From: Tomocerus qinae
Taxonomy: Eukaryota > Arthropoda > Collembola > Entomobryomorpha > Tomoceridae
DNA length: 64,000 bases
Direction: 5' to 3'
NCBI GenBank assembly: GCA_020055645.1
Contig: CM034546.1
Coordinates: 84,258,001-84,322,000 of the forward strand
Shown here: in pieces, positions 21,301-31,159 of the stretch
Layout of the letters: the number at the start of each line of letters is the position of its first letter
Position numbering within the stretch: position 1 is the stretch's first letter
Program-made: the position numbers and the translations under genes
The notes under the pieces: generated by a model
Seen by the model: only the letters and a program-made list of their open reading frames with translations
Told to the model about the DNA's origin: nothing
Databases searched by the model: none

Positions 21301-21302
21301 AA
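15305..21302 (+). CDS. NDUFA1: NADH dehydrogenase 1 alpha subcomplex subunit 1 (MWFE)
   Basis: Small nuclear-encoded accessory subunit of mitochondrial complex I. Three exons join in phase 0: 15305-15403 (33 codons), 15496-15582 (29 codons) and 21249-21302 (17 codons plus TAA), about 79 aa; the mammalian protein is 70 aa. Exon 1 starts MWYEIIPCFSVM, matching the conserved MWFEILPG start, and covers the single membrane helix. Exon 2 carries RDERINGDPYKAQ, matching the conserved RD...NPY region. Exon 3 starts GLEAIPDEE, matching the GL-AIPDE tail. Donors are GTAAGT and GTAAAC; acceptors are TTTACAG and TTTCAG. Intron 1 is 92 bp. Intron 2 is 5,666 bp and full of repeats, including a 2-kb palindrome. 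The start is fixed by homology and by context cccacaATG. AATAAA lies at 21424. Confidence 0.88.
15636..15800. repeat. Half copy of the 2.28-kb hairpin MITE family
   Basis: Starts TTGTCTAGAACCCATACCC and runs through GATGGCCGATG to CCATGGTTATTATAATAAA, the centre of the hairpin at 2282-2566. The right arm is missing here. It lies within NDUFA1 intron 2. Confidence 0.6.
15801..16520 (+). mobile_element. Helentron-like repeat fragment with minisatellite
   Basis: A degenerate array of 'attaatc.attttgattttctgtt' units (15850-16420) is followed by TCAGGCGAGCTTCTGTTACG and GGCTTGCTGTAGGTTTTT. This is exactly the 3' end of the elements at 30721-31915 and, inverted, 38941-40283. The 5' part with the GTCC microsatellite is absent. 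It lies inside NDUFA1 intron 2. Confidence 0.65.
16957..17138. mobile_element. 182-bp palindromic MITE, copy 1
   Basis: Ends AGGTGACGAACCAAGCC and its complement. Most of the element folds on itself through GGGACCATTTGGTCCCGGAC and CTGTCCCAGCT. A copy of the same length lies at 26642-26823 in the opposite orientation. Both copies have 'tttataac' on their left side, which may hint at a shared target. Non-coding. Confidence 0.8.
17264..17462. repeat. Hairpin MITE, ~85-bp arms
   Basis: Near-perfect inverted repeat from 'ccttttttattcccgatcct' through 'tttttggtgggaacag' to the complementary arm, with a ~30-bp loop near 17355-17375. No second copy was seen in this window. Located in NDUFA1 intron 2. 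Confidence 0.8.
18537..20545. repeat. ~2-kb palindrome inside NDUFA1 intron 2
   Basis: The arms 18650-19480 and 19513-20343 are reverse complements with only scattered differences and a 32-bp centre near 19496. Homology continues less evenly out to about 18537 and 20545, where the right arm has ~45 extra bases. Mirror ORFs of 62 residues (19058-19246 and 19746-19934) are identical for this reason only. The arms contain the same motifs as the hairpin at 8979-9460 and the interrupted copy at 30020-33640. No transposase is present. Confidence 0.92.
20600..20670. repeat. Terminal fragment of the GTCTAGAACC MITE family
   Basis: The complement reads TTGTCTAGAACCTATACCC followed by GCCTAGCAAATAGGTCTAGAGAG, matching 15636-15690. 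It may be the partner end of that copy, with everything between being later insertions, or an independent fragment. Confidence 0.55.
20873..21152. repeat. Hairpin MITE, ~110-bp arms
   Basis: 'ttttttcggaaacc' and 'actggtcgtagaaagacaag' on the left pair with the complementary arm ending at 21152; the loop is around 21010-21030. It ends about 95 bp before NDUFA1 exon 3. Confidence 0.82.
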
Positions 21303-21423
21303 GTCATAAGTAGTAAAGGCTTTACGTAGCTTCTCCGGAATCGGCTAAATGGTAAATCTTATAAAATTATCACCAGTTACTCGTTGGACATATGAATTGT
21401 AAAATAACAGTGTAGTGTTAGTT

Positions 21424-21429
21424 AATAAA
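21424..21429 (+). promoter_or_regulatory. Putative NDUFA1 polyadenylation signal
   Basis: Canonical AATAAA 122 bases after the NDUFA1 stop codon, a normal 3' UTR distance. Confidence 0.45.
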
Positions 21430-21700
21430 ACGTTAATACTGAGAACCCTTAAGTTTGAGTTACAAGGCGGTTTGTTTTAATCTGAATGGTAATAGTAATA
21501 GTACTACTTCATTTCACTCACTCGACTCTCATAATGTACTCGCATTTTCCGCATTATATCATTTTCATTCATATTCAGTATTTTTATTGTTGTTATTCTC
21601 ACAAAAGTTAGATCGAAATCGAATAGAGCTACTACCTTTTACAATATTATTTCTATTTTAGAATGTAGATGAGTTGTAAATGTAAATTGGGTTCTTTCTT

Positions 21701-21772
21701 ATTGTCCCCCCAGCTAACTCTTTTGTACAGAAAAGATAGGAAGCCTATCCCTTCTATAGTAACTAACTTAAC
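21701..21772 (-). repeat. Repeat piece shared with 33616-33696
   Basis: The complement reads AAGTTAGTTACTATAGAAGG, GATAGGCTTCCTATCTTTTC and TGTACAAAAG, nearly identical to 33616-33690. It is a fragment of a dispersed family. Confidence 0.6.
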
Positions 21773-23054
21773 ATAAATATATGAGGCTGATTAAATTTTT
21801 TTATTTGGGGGAGGGTAATGGAGGGGAGAGCTGAAAAGTTAGAATTTGAAAAATCTGACTAAATAAGGGAAAGAGAGGAGGTGGGGATAATATGGATGCA
21901 TAAACACGTTTACGGAAATGACAAAAGCTTCTTTGGGGGCAATTGGATGCGATTGGGAGCCTACATGAAACTGGTAGTAGTTTTGGAAAATGGATGTGGA
22001 GATAACATGGAGCTCATAACAAGTATTTTGTAGATTGGAGGACTTGGTAGGGAATCGAGCATACATAGAACTTTGGTTTGAGGGAGGGCACTGTGTGAGG
22101 AGGTGGAGACATCAATTAGCAAATAGAAATTATTTTTTGCTGGGGAAGTCAATGCGTTGGAAAGTGGAGATTAAGTGGAGCTTTCAAAAACAATTTTTTT
22201 GAGGTAGCGGATAAGTTGAAGAGTTGGAGACTACATCAAAGAAAGGCAGGTATCTGACTGCCGATTTGACCTGGCCATTATTACAAATGCGATTTGTATG
22301 TGAATGCAAATAATCAGAGAAATGAAATTCCTTGTATGTACAGAGGGACTAACAATGAACGATTATTTTGAATATAAAAAGTTATGTATCGATATAACAG
22401 GAGAAATTGCTGATTTATTACAGCAACTTTTATACAGGTTTAAATAGTGGTGATCAAAATGGTTTTCAATTCTGGAAATTGTAAGTAAATGCAAGTAAAT
22501 GGCGATTTGAGGTTTTGCACTAATAATCTCCAACGTTTTGTGCACCTGCTTACGACGTTTGAAAAGTTATGTATGTTTTGTTCCTCTGCAATACCAAAAT
22601 TAAGAAAAGAAGTCCACGAATTCCGACGAATTGGCTATAGGAAGTAAGCACGAGCATAGGATATAGTACATATTCATCTAACATTCCCAAATCATGAAAA
22701 TATTACAGCTACAGACCATAGCAATTTAGCAACTAACAAAAAACTATAGTGACAAAAGTCATTTTAAATAATATTTTGCATTTTCTAATATCCAACAAAC
22801 AATGTCCTATACTTGACTTGACTTGACTCCTGTCTATCCTGTCAAAAAAAGTTAGTTCAAAAGGCGAATCTTGAATTTAATATAATATTTATATCTTCCA
22901 CTTGAGGCTGTCTGAGGAATATCTGAGGTGTGCAAAGATAAAAGCCAATAAGGTATGCTCTATTCAGCTACCAACAACATTGTAGACTATTTATTTTTTC
23001 TAACGACACTTTTTCACATTGCAATGTTAATACTCTTTTATAATATGTAATAAA
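21773..23054. other. No gene; flank of the DDE transposon
   Basis: 21800-22250 is purine-rich with a loosely recurring 'gttggagactacatg' theme, which opens spurious minus-strand ORFs. 22250-23054 should contain the left end and promoter of the transposon encoding the 773-aa protein, but I could not identify its TIR by eye. Confidence 0.35.
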
Positions 23055-25376
23055 ATGATTTTAGCAATCATGCCTCAAGCTTACTGTGCTTTATGTGATG
23101 GTCGAATTGAGTGTAATGAAAAGAAACTTCGACTTGGAATGGACTGTATATGGGACAAAGTTGTTTTGTATGGCATAAGTGTAAAAAGGACATTTCAAGA
23201 TAGCGACAAAAAAGAAGGGAAGATATGCTCAACCTGTTTTGGAGAACTTTCTTGGTCTGATACTGTTTCCCTGAAACGAAAATTAAGGCAACGTAGAGGG
23301 AGAGATCAGGCTTTATCAAAAGTCAATGCTCCTTCATCATTTTTTGATAATTTGGAAACCCAGGATAGCTTCGAGTCAAACTCTGCACAAATCAGTCCTG
23401 AATCTAGCCCCTATTTGTCTCACATTGATGACAATATCTCAGAGTCGAATTCAGAAGTTTTGGATTCTAACTCTTCATATTCACCGTCTCATAATATAAT
23501 ATCGCAATCGAATTTCGATTCTCAGATTAGTGATGCTAATTCTAATTATGCTAACAGCAGTTCTGCAACAACGGACAGTTCTGAAGGATCTTCCAATGAA
23601 ACATGGGAGCTTAACATAATGTCGACTATCAGTACCGCTAGTATGTGTTTCATATGCAAAGGGAAAGAAAATCGTGTAGTTGTTCCTAAAACAGCAATAG
23701 TTGATGTTTGGATCAAACGAAAAATCAGAGTTCCATTCACTAACAGAGTCTGTCGTCAACACTTGCAAAATGGAGTACTAAATGAGGAATCTTTGATGAT
23801 GATACAAGCAATTAAAGCTAAAACTAACTTTAGTGCAACCGAATGCGTACAGTTTTTAAACTGTTTGTCAGACTTTAGTCCGGTTCAGAAGTCAGTCCTC
23901 ACTTTCGATGAAAATTCGCAAGTAAAAGAAGAAGATTTTAAACTACTCTTAGGAATTTCACAAAAGCATTTTGAAGAATTGCACAAATATATCAAAAAGT
24001 CCCTGCGATCAAGTTGCAATCGTTCAACTCGCAATGCGTTGGCGATTTATCTCATGAAGCTACGTTTGAATTTATCTCAACAAGTACTCGCAATTCTTTT
24101 CGGTGTACATAGCCAGTCTAGAATCAGTGAAACAATGGAGCGAGTTAGAAATGCATTAAAGACTAATTTCGTACCTCGCTATTTGGGTTATTCTCATAAA
24201 ACACGGGAGGAACTCTTACGTATGCAGCCTAGTTCTACACGGATGATACTTGAAGAAGATGGAAGTTCGCTTATACTTGTGATTGATGGTACATATCTTT
24301 ATGTACAGAAACCTTCCGATTTTGAGCTTCAAAAGAAAACTTTCAGCCAACATAAGTTAAGAAACTTGGTAAAAGAAATGATGGTCGTCACTCCAAATGG
24401 CTACATTGTGAAAGCAGAAGGGCTCTACTATGCTGATGGTGGTAATAATGATGCAAAAATACTTAATTCAATGATGAAAGATGAACATGGAATAAAGCAC
24501 CTTCTACAGCCAAACGACCACTTAATTCTTGACCGGGGCTTCAGGGATTCCGTCCATTTAATGCAAAGCTACAACATTGAAGTATCAATGCCTCAGTTTT
24601 TACAAGATAAAGAAAAGCAACTAACTACCAATCAAGCCAATGAAAGCAGACGAGTATCCATGATTAGGTGGGTTGTGGAATCAGTAAATGGGCGTATCAA
24701 AAATGTATTTAAATTCTTTGACAGCAGAATTGAAGCATCTTATCTTCCCGTGCTTGGAGACGATTTCAACAACGCTTGTGCAATTAGCAATGCGTTTTTT
24801 CCAGCCTTATTCACAGAAAAAGATGAACACATGAGATTTGCAGAAGAAGCTCTAAAAAGAATAGACTTGGAGAACGAACTACAAGAATTTGTAGAAAGAG
24901 AAAACTTAGAAAAGAAGAGAACGTGTTGGAATAAGGCGGATCAACACAGTTTTGCCACATTTCCAAAGTTGACTTTGATTGAACTAAAGAACATTACTTT
25001 GGGAATCTATCAACTGGAAATGGCGGAAGGTTACAATTTCCTCCACCTATCTGAAGATTCCGGTTATGATCTTTTTGTGCACGAAGAAGATTCTCAATTA
25101 ATTAGAGCGAAAATTGAGTCAAGATTCTGTAAATCTACTGTTCATCAGTTATGGATTAAATATAATGCAAATCTTCCTGGCGAAACGGGAATTGTGGCCT
25201 GGTACTGTAAATGTAAGGTAGGATCTCGTGTTGTGGGATGTTGTGCCCATGTGGCCTCTGTTATTAGGTATTTGTCTTTTGATCGTCATAACCCAAATGA
25301 ACCTACCCGAAAACGCCGGTTGGGTAACAAGATATTAGACGCAGCAGCTATTTTAAAAGAAAGTGAAGAATGTTAG
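23055..25376 (+). CDS. DDE_4-type transposase with C-terminal SWIM-like zinc site
   Basis: An uninterrupted 773-aa transposase, probably of the ISL2EU (IS4EU) group. Two zinc-binding regions come first: CALC...CSTC (11-61) and CFIC...CRQH (198-236). Residues 90-185 are a Ser/Asn-rich linker. A helix-turn-helix region (LRLNLSQQVLAILFGV...SRISETM, ~336-361) precedes the RNase H-fold core with D411 in VIDGTY, D493 in ILDRGF and E542 in VESVNGRIKN. The C-terminal CKC...CCAH (718-732) is a SWIM-like CxC-CxH zinc site seen in this transposase group. The first Met is used, although the Met at residue 6 is also possible. No second (YqaJ-like) ORF was found nearby. The open frame suggests recent activity. 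Confidence 0.82.
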   Translation: MILAIMPQAYCALCDGRIECNEKKLRLGMDCIWDKVVLYGISVKRTFQDSDKKEGKICSTCFGELSWSDTVSLKRKLRQRRGRDQALSKVNAPSSFFDNLETQDSFESNSAQISPESSPYLSHIDDNISESNSEVLDSNSSYSPSHNIISQSNFDSQISDANSNYANSSSATTDSSEGSSNETWELNIMSTISTASMCFICKGKENRVVVPKTAIVDVWIKRKIRVPFTNRVCRQHLQNGVLNEESLMMIQAIKAKTNFSATECVQFLNCLSDFSPVQKSVLTFDENSQVKEEDFKLLLGISQKHFEELHKYIKKSLRSSCNRSTRNALAIYLMKLRLNLSQQVLAILFGVHSQSRISETMERVRNALKTNFVPRYLGYSHKTREELLRMQPSSTRMILEEDGSSLILVIDGTYLYVQKPSDFELQKKTFSQHKLRNLVKEMMVVTPNGYIVKAEGLYYADGGNNDAKILNSMMKDEHGIKHLLQPNDHLILDRGFRDSVHLMQSYNIEVSMPQFLQDKEKQLTTNQANESRRVSMIRWVVESVNGRIKNVFKFFDSRIEASYLPVLGDDFNNACAISNAFFPALFTEKDEHMRFAEEALKRIDLENELQEFVERENLEKKRTCWNKADQHSFATFPKLTLIELKNITLGIYQLEMAEGYNFLHLSEDSGYDLFVHEEDSQLIRAKIESRFCKSTVHQLWIKYNANLPGETGIVAWYCKCKVGSRVVGCCAHVASVIRYLSFDRHNPNEPTRKRRLGNKILDAAAILKESEEC

Positions 25377-26455
25377 TCAAAAGTTTACCTATTGGTAGTT
25401 AGTATTTATGAGAACTAATAATGTCACTTTAGCAGTTCATATAAATTGTCATAATATAATTGTTGTATTTTGTCTAAGTATCCAGTATCGTTTTATGTCA
25501 TTCTTTTCTGAGATTTTCATGGATTTGTGAAAATAATATAGATATTTTGCCAAGTTTATTTCCATACTGAACTATCAATCAAAAGGCCTTATTGCAATAT
25601 CTCATCCCAATACAAAGATGTTTTGCCGATTATTCGTCAATTATCAGCTTCACTTTCATCCATTCTGTGCAAAGTGAATATCACTTCCGGATCCACCCAT
25701 TACGGATGAAATGATTTTCCAGAATTCCCGTCTGCCGTCTACTGACTGGATCAAACGCCAAAATTAGTTCGTTATCATAGGATTTCCAATCATAGCCACT
25801 CAGACACAGATTACAATAATAAGTATTATAATATGCCGTGCACACCATTGCAATATAATATTATGGTTTGAGGATAATAATTAGCTACTATTGTGAATTC
25901 AACTATTTTTGTGAGATTATAAATCAGTTTATTTCGTAGTTCAGATCAAGCACTTGATGGCCTTTATCGAGTGAGAGAATTAAAAGACGGAGGAGGTTAA
26001 AACTGAAGCTGAGGAGGATTTTAATATCGAAAAGGGTAGGCTGGTTAATCAGAAGAAAATTAAAATTATTTTTGCCTCGAGAGTTAAGAATAGTTGATTC
26101 GACTGATTGGGATTCGGGTCTAAAAGCAACAACATGAACTTTTTTGGCTCCGCAATCACATCATATTCGGTAGATTTCTGAGGCCGATTTTTGTCCAAAA
26201 ATCTTGTTAATATGCCATACTCAAGGAGAAACAATAAAATGTTGTAGATACACAGAAATAAACATCCAAGCCAAGTCACGTGACTTGGTCCCAACAGTAT
26301 CCTCCGAAGTTTTCCAAAACAAGTATTTGTATTATCATAAAGTAAATTCCTATACCTCCATGTATTTCTAAATTATAGCAATTATTGTTAATTTACTTCA
26401 TCTTCACTTGTTCACCATCTTTACTTTATTTATTGACAGACAACACTGACACTGC
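25377..26455. other. No recognisable gene
   Basis: 3' flank of the DDE transposase. No hairpin, satellite or coding sequence that I can support. The element's right TIR should lie here but was not recognised. Confidence 0.3.
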
Positions 26456-26905
26456 TATGTCCAAAGTGATTTGAATTTTTCCAGCGCTCCACCCTCAGAG
26501 ACAAAGTTGCGACATGCTCCAGAAAACTGGTTTCCCCAACCAGTTCTTTCCAACCACTTTTCCTCTGATTTCGATTCGGAGAACTGGTTGGGGAAAACTA
26601 GTTCCCCAACCCAACTGGTTGGAGCAAGGTGCGTTTATAACAGGTGACGAACCAAGCCTTTATTTTAGGAATAATCTGTGGGACCATTTGGTCCCGGACT
26701 GTCCCAGCTTAGTTGTAGCTTGTAACCTATAGCAACCGAACTGAGCTGGGACAGTCCGGGACCATTTGGTCCCGCAGATTATTCCTGACATTTCAATGGA
26801 AAAATGGGCTTGGTTCGTCACCTGCGGTTGGAGTATGTCGTCACTTTTTCCCTGGGGGCAGAGCTCTGGAATTCTGGAAACATTCAAATCACTTTGGTTA
26901 TGCCC
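26456..26905. mobile_element. Hairpin MITE interrupted by another MITE
   Basis: The left 'aagtgatttgaat...cagcgctccaccctcagaga' pairs with the right 'ccctgggggcagagctctgg...aacattcaaatcactt'. The inner arm contains the ggaactggttgggg hairpin at 26519-26625. The 182-bp MITE at 26642-26823 sits inside. An uninterrupted relative lies at 32375-32570. Confidence 0.65.
26642..26823. mobile_element. 182-bp palindromic MITE, copy 2
   Basis: Same length and ends (AGGTGACGAACCAAGCC) as the copy at 16957-17138, inverted relative to it and nearly identical. It is nested in the hairpin MITE at 26456-26905. Confidence 0.82.
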
Positions 26906-27426
26906 TAAAGTTTTATAGTTGGACAAACAATCCAAAAGTAAAGTCGTCATGGTGTTATCCTTCCTGTACATTGACAATATGACAATGCAATGTCTAATCA
27001 CACTATACTCCTATGCATTAGTTACTTTTGTACCTTTCAGTATTTCGTAAGCTTCTTTTCAATCTCTATAGGGATATTTTTTGGAAAAATAAATTCTCAA
27101 CTAAGATAATTTTGTCAGGCCAGATCATTTCAGTAATATTTTAATTGATGCCCATTGCAAAATGGCCAGGATTCCAAATCCTAACAGATAGGGTCCTTTA
27201 TGATTGGTTAGGTAGATATGTTGGTTAGAAGTTAAGAATAAGGTATTCCTGGAAACGACCAATTACTCTGACTATCATATTCCATGTTAACTTTTTTTAG
27301 GAAATTCGGATCTAGTCTGGGGCTTCTAAACCTACAAAAAAGTGTAAATACAAAGAAGGTTCATCGAAAGCTGAACTACAATCTTATTGTGGAAAATTTG
27401 ACATATCTACCTTGGATATTAAGATA

Positions 27427-28505
27427 CAGGGCCGGTGAAGTTTTCATGCTGCCCGGGAAAAAGCTATTTTGATGCCCCCTTTATACTAACTTTAAAGTCA
27501 TTCCAGAATTTATTTGCGGGGAAATATTTTTATTGTGCCACCTAATTATACTAAAATAGGCTATAGGGTAAGTAAAAGAAGGCCAAATTTAAAGCCCATA
27601 ATATAATACTTAAGACTGAGAAGATTTAGGTGAGACTTTTCGTGTTGACACTGTTTGGGTACATCAAGAATGTTTACAGGATTGGGTTTCGGAGGGGGGC
27701 AATGGGGCAAACATTTGATACAGATATCTTAAACATATATATTTGCGCGTAGCGCGAAAAAATTTGGTATTTTTTGACGAAAATGAGAATAAAACAATCG
27801 CGCGGAACTCGATTTTTTTGCTATTTGCATACCTCAATGCGTCCTTGGAATAGATGCTGGTTGAATTGAGACGGTTTGCTTTGAAACAGTTCGGATTGAG
27901 AAGAAGGTTTGGCTTAAAACAGTTTGGGTTGAGACGGTTTGGGTCAAGACGGTTTGGTTCATGACGGTTTAGTTTGAGACGATTTGGATTGACACGGTTA
28001 GTATTGGGAAGGCTGGGGTTGGAACAGTGTGGATGATGATAGTTTGAATTGACTCTATTTGGGTGGAGACGGCTTGGAAGGAAGATGAAATCACTAATTT
28101 TGTTATTAATGACTATAAGCCAAGTGCTCACGTTTGAGGATTATTATTTTCGAACTCGGAGTCGTACAATGCTAATTACATTTTTTTTGTTTCATTTTTT
28201 AATTAATGGAATGTTAAAATATATATTTGCTCAGAGCTTAAGAAAATTTTGAAAAAAACATTAATTAATTCAAAAAAATCTAACAAGAAACCTAAATAAG
28301 AAAATTTTGAATTTAATTAAATGGCGAATAGATAGGCAGATAACTAATGCACAAAAATATCTAATATTTCAAACTCATTTTGAAGAAATATTCTGATGTG
28401 ATTATTACTAGTAAATCGATTTATTTTTCTTTTATTTTGCTGCCCCCTCAGCTTGATGCCCGGTGCCGTCGCCCCGGTTGCCCCCCCCCCAATTCCCCGG
28501 CCCTG
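27427..28505. mobile_element. 1,079-bp hAT-type non-autonomous element
   Basis: Starts CAGGGCCGGTGAAG and ends with CCCCGGCCCTG. Exact 8-bp direct repeats TTAAGATA lie at 27419-27426 and 28506-28513. CAGGG ends plus an 8-bp duplication are the standard hAT signature. The subterminal parts are GC-rich (GATGCCCCC; TTTTGCTGCCCCCTCAGCTT). It carries a 15-bp satellite (27840-28080) and no transposase. Related copies: 9475-10673 and the right end at ~14190-14266. Confidence 0.9.
27840..28080 (-). repeat. 15-bp satellite inside the hAT-type element
   Basis: About 15 units of GGTTTGGGTTGAGAC with variants, complementary to the array at 10376-10505. The repetitive 155-residue minus-strand ORF here is only the translated satellite. 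Confidence 0.88.
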
Positions 28506-28678
28506 TTAAGATATCTTCAATTGAATTGCAAACGTTAATAACTTAATATCCAAAGTAGATATGTCAAATTTTCCACAATAAGATTGTAGTTCAGCTATCG
28601 ATGAACCTTCTTTGTATTTACACTTTTTTTGTAGGTTTAGAAGCCCCAGACTAGATCCGAATTTCCTAAAAAAAATTA

Positions 28679-29549
28679 GAACTTTTGACTTTGTCTCACA
28701 TTGTCAATGATAAGCTCAACGGGCGTGGGGCTTAGTAATATTGTTGCTTGTTGCTTGACAAGATGTGGCCCTGTATTGAAATATGCATAGTGAATACTAT
28801 GCATTTATTGTATGACTACAGATGAAATCAGTTAGTTAAATTGGTTTCGTTGCAGTCACGTTGGTTCAATCAGGTGGAGAATTGCTGTTATAAATAAGTA
28901 GACCACAAAGAAGTACCAAAAATAAGGTCGTATACTTGAATTCGAATTTTCGGAAATAGTTTCATTGCAGACGTTCGTTCAAAATAAGAAAAGAGGTACC
29001 AAGAAGGATAAGAAAAATGTAAGGCAGAACGTCTAATATTTGGAAATATTTTCATTGCAATCCTTGGTCAGACGACCTTTTGACTTCTTGTTTCATTCAT
29101 TCAAATATGCCCCTCCTGTCGAAAGTTATGAGGAAATCTTTAAATACATGGAGAATAGGTAGATAGATAAATAGATAGACAAAGAAAGAGGGACAAATTA
29201 CTCCCATACAGTAATCTACCAATTCTGGAATAATAGTTATCGAGGTACTTCCTTATACTTACAGTAAGTCCATTAAGTCTACAAGTGCACGGGCTTTAGA
29301 GTTGGATTTTTTGAAGTACTATCTCTAACTTTAATTAATATCCATAGAGATTTTATTATTGATGAAATAGTCAAATTCTTACACTTTATCGAATATACGC
29401 GTACCTTAATGGAAAATATTAATTTTTTGGTTTCCTGTTAACTTTAATCATAAGGGAATGGCAAATGTTTCAAAAAACTCAGATTGTTTTTGCCCCAAAT
29501 GGCGATGTTGCTCGGTAACCAACAAAAATTATCATAGAGGGTAAATAGG
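28679..29549. other. No recognisable gene
   Basis: AT-rich sequence. Two loosely similar segments near 28950-28975 and 29035-29060 ('ggaaata.tttcattgca') are the only internal repetition noticed. Confidence 0.3.
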
Positions 29550-29895
29550 AATCGGAAAAATTTGTATATTTTTGGAAATTCCCTAAGAATCTGAGACCAC
29601 AGGTCCTACACCCATACAATAATTTTTAAAAAGATCTTTGAAACTTATTCTATAGTGGTTATATTGAAAATGCCACATTTTGGTCTTCGACTTGAAGATA
29701 TCATCGTTTGAAACCGAAAAATGTGTTTTTTGTGCATCATAAATTGGGAATTTATATCTTTAAGTCAAAGCTCAAATTTTCAATACAACTACTGAAGAAT
29801 AGGGTTCGAAGAAATTTTTAAAATTTACTGTATGGTTGTGGGACCTGTGGTCTCAGATCTTTAGGGAATCTCCAAAAAGAATTATTGACAAATAT
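29550..29895. repeat. Hairpin MITE, ~150-bp arms
   Basis: The left 'ttggaaattccctaagaatc' and 'tgagaccacaggtcctacac' pair with the complementary arm near 29830-29893. The loop is around 29700-29750. Arm identity is moderate, so older than the 9-kb hairpin. Confidence 0.75.
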
Positions 29896-30767
29896 TGTGG
29901 TCGAGAAATCATTTTCGTTTCCATGCACCTTGGGCTTTAATTTCTATTTTGTGAATAAAGTTTTTCGAACATTTGTTACCGCGACGAAGTCACGGGTTGA
30001 GAACGGGGTCGTTAATTCATTAAATTATGACATTTGATGACAGAGGGAAGAGGTGGTTATAAAAACCGCTAAATTTTATGATTACGTATTATGTGGATCA
30101 ACTCTAAATATGTAGTACCTTATTGAAAATTAACTCGGCCTTCTCACCGCTTTCGTCCCCTGCCTTTGATATTTATTTCCTGGATTTACTGGCTACAACA
30201 TCCAATGAGACGAAACAATGACCTCCACAACTATTTCAAACAAAGTGCAGGGCTATATTCTGTATTATCATTTAAATACGTAAAAATGTATATGTTTCAT
30301 TGATTTCTTCTAACAACAAATATCCATCATCCATAGCTTCATGTTTTTATCATTAATTTGTAAGGAGTTACGTTTCAATAATTGTCTTCTCCCGAGAAAG
30401 AAGGGCCTTTGGGTTGCTATGATCGTGCCAAAAAATTTATTAACTGATATAAAGGAGTGTTCATAAATAATTGCTACAATAATCTGTGACTACCGCTTGA
30501 ATAACTAGTGTTTGGTACCGTTTAAAACTTCAAAATAAATCTACAGCTTTCTTTTCGTATATGAACTTAACAACGAAATTATTAATACATATAAAACATT
30601 TAGAAAACAGTACAACAATGTCTGATTGATCATTATCAATAGTTACAAATCGGTGGCAGGTTAAGTTAGAAAGGCCGTTACGGAGGTAGGACGAAATTGA
30701 TCAGGGCATGAAAAATCCATGGGTTTTAGCTCGCCTGAGTAAGCGAGCTTATAGAACCGCACAGTCT

Positions 30768-30818
30768 GTCCGTCCGTCCGTCCGTCCGTCCGTCCGTCCG
30801 TCGGTCCGTCCGTCCGTA
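30768..30818 (+). repeat. (GTCC)n microsatellite
   Basis: About twelve GTCC units with two substitutions. It produces mirror-image low-complexity ORFs on both strands. Part of the Helentron-like element. Confidence 0.95.
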
Positions 30819-31159
30819 CCCACGATAACTTTCGAAAGCAATGACGGATATAGACCAAACTTGGCAAAAACAATGCCTATGGACCACTGACGATCCCTAT
30901 TGATTTTGGGGTAAATCGGTCCATAGGTTGCTGAGATACCGCGCGCTCACTTTGTCTTCATTTTGATAGTTAAAGTGAAAAATGGGCATTGAAAATTGTA
31001 ATACCGTTTCCTATATGTTGTTAGCGGGATAGTATAAACTATATCATGCCGCTTCTACTAAAACTGAAATTATATAGTAAAATAACAAAACTGGAAAATT
31101 ACCTTTAAAAGTAAAATAACGAATCTGTTTCAAGTTTGTCTTGATTTTAACAGTCAGTA

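Larger units (their letters stand above)
27287..28678. repeat. Hairpin MITE split by a hAT-type element
   Basis: 27287-27426 and 28514-28678 are inverted copies: the left TTTTTTTAGGAAATTCGGAT, TCTAGTCTGGGGCTTCTAAA and ATCTTATTGTGGAAAATTTG pair with their complements on the right. Without the insertion this is a ~310-bp hairpin. Confidence 0.85.

Noticed and set aside
23068-23768. Minus-strand ORFs inside the 773-aa gene
   Set aside because: Antisense shadows of the DDE transposase coding sequence.
27664-28131. 155-aa minus-strand Asn/Pro/Arg-rich ORF
   Set aside because: Translation of the 15-bp satellite inside the hAT-type element.
30661-30890. Mirror ORFs rich in Pro-Ser-Val-Arg and Thr-Asp-Gly-Arg
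   Set aside because: Translation of the (GTCC)n microsatellite.
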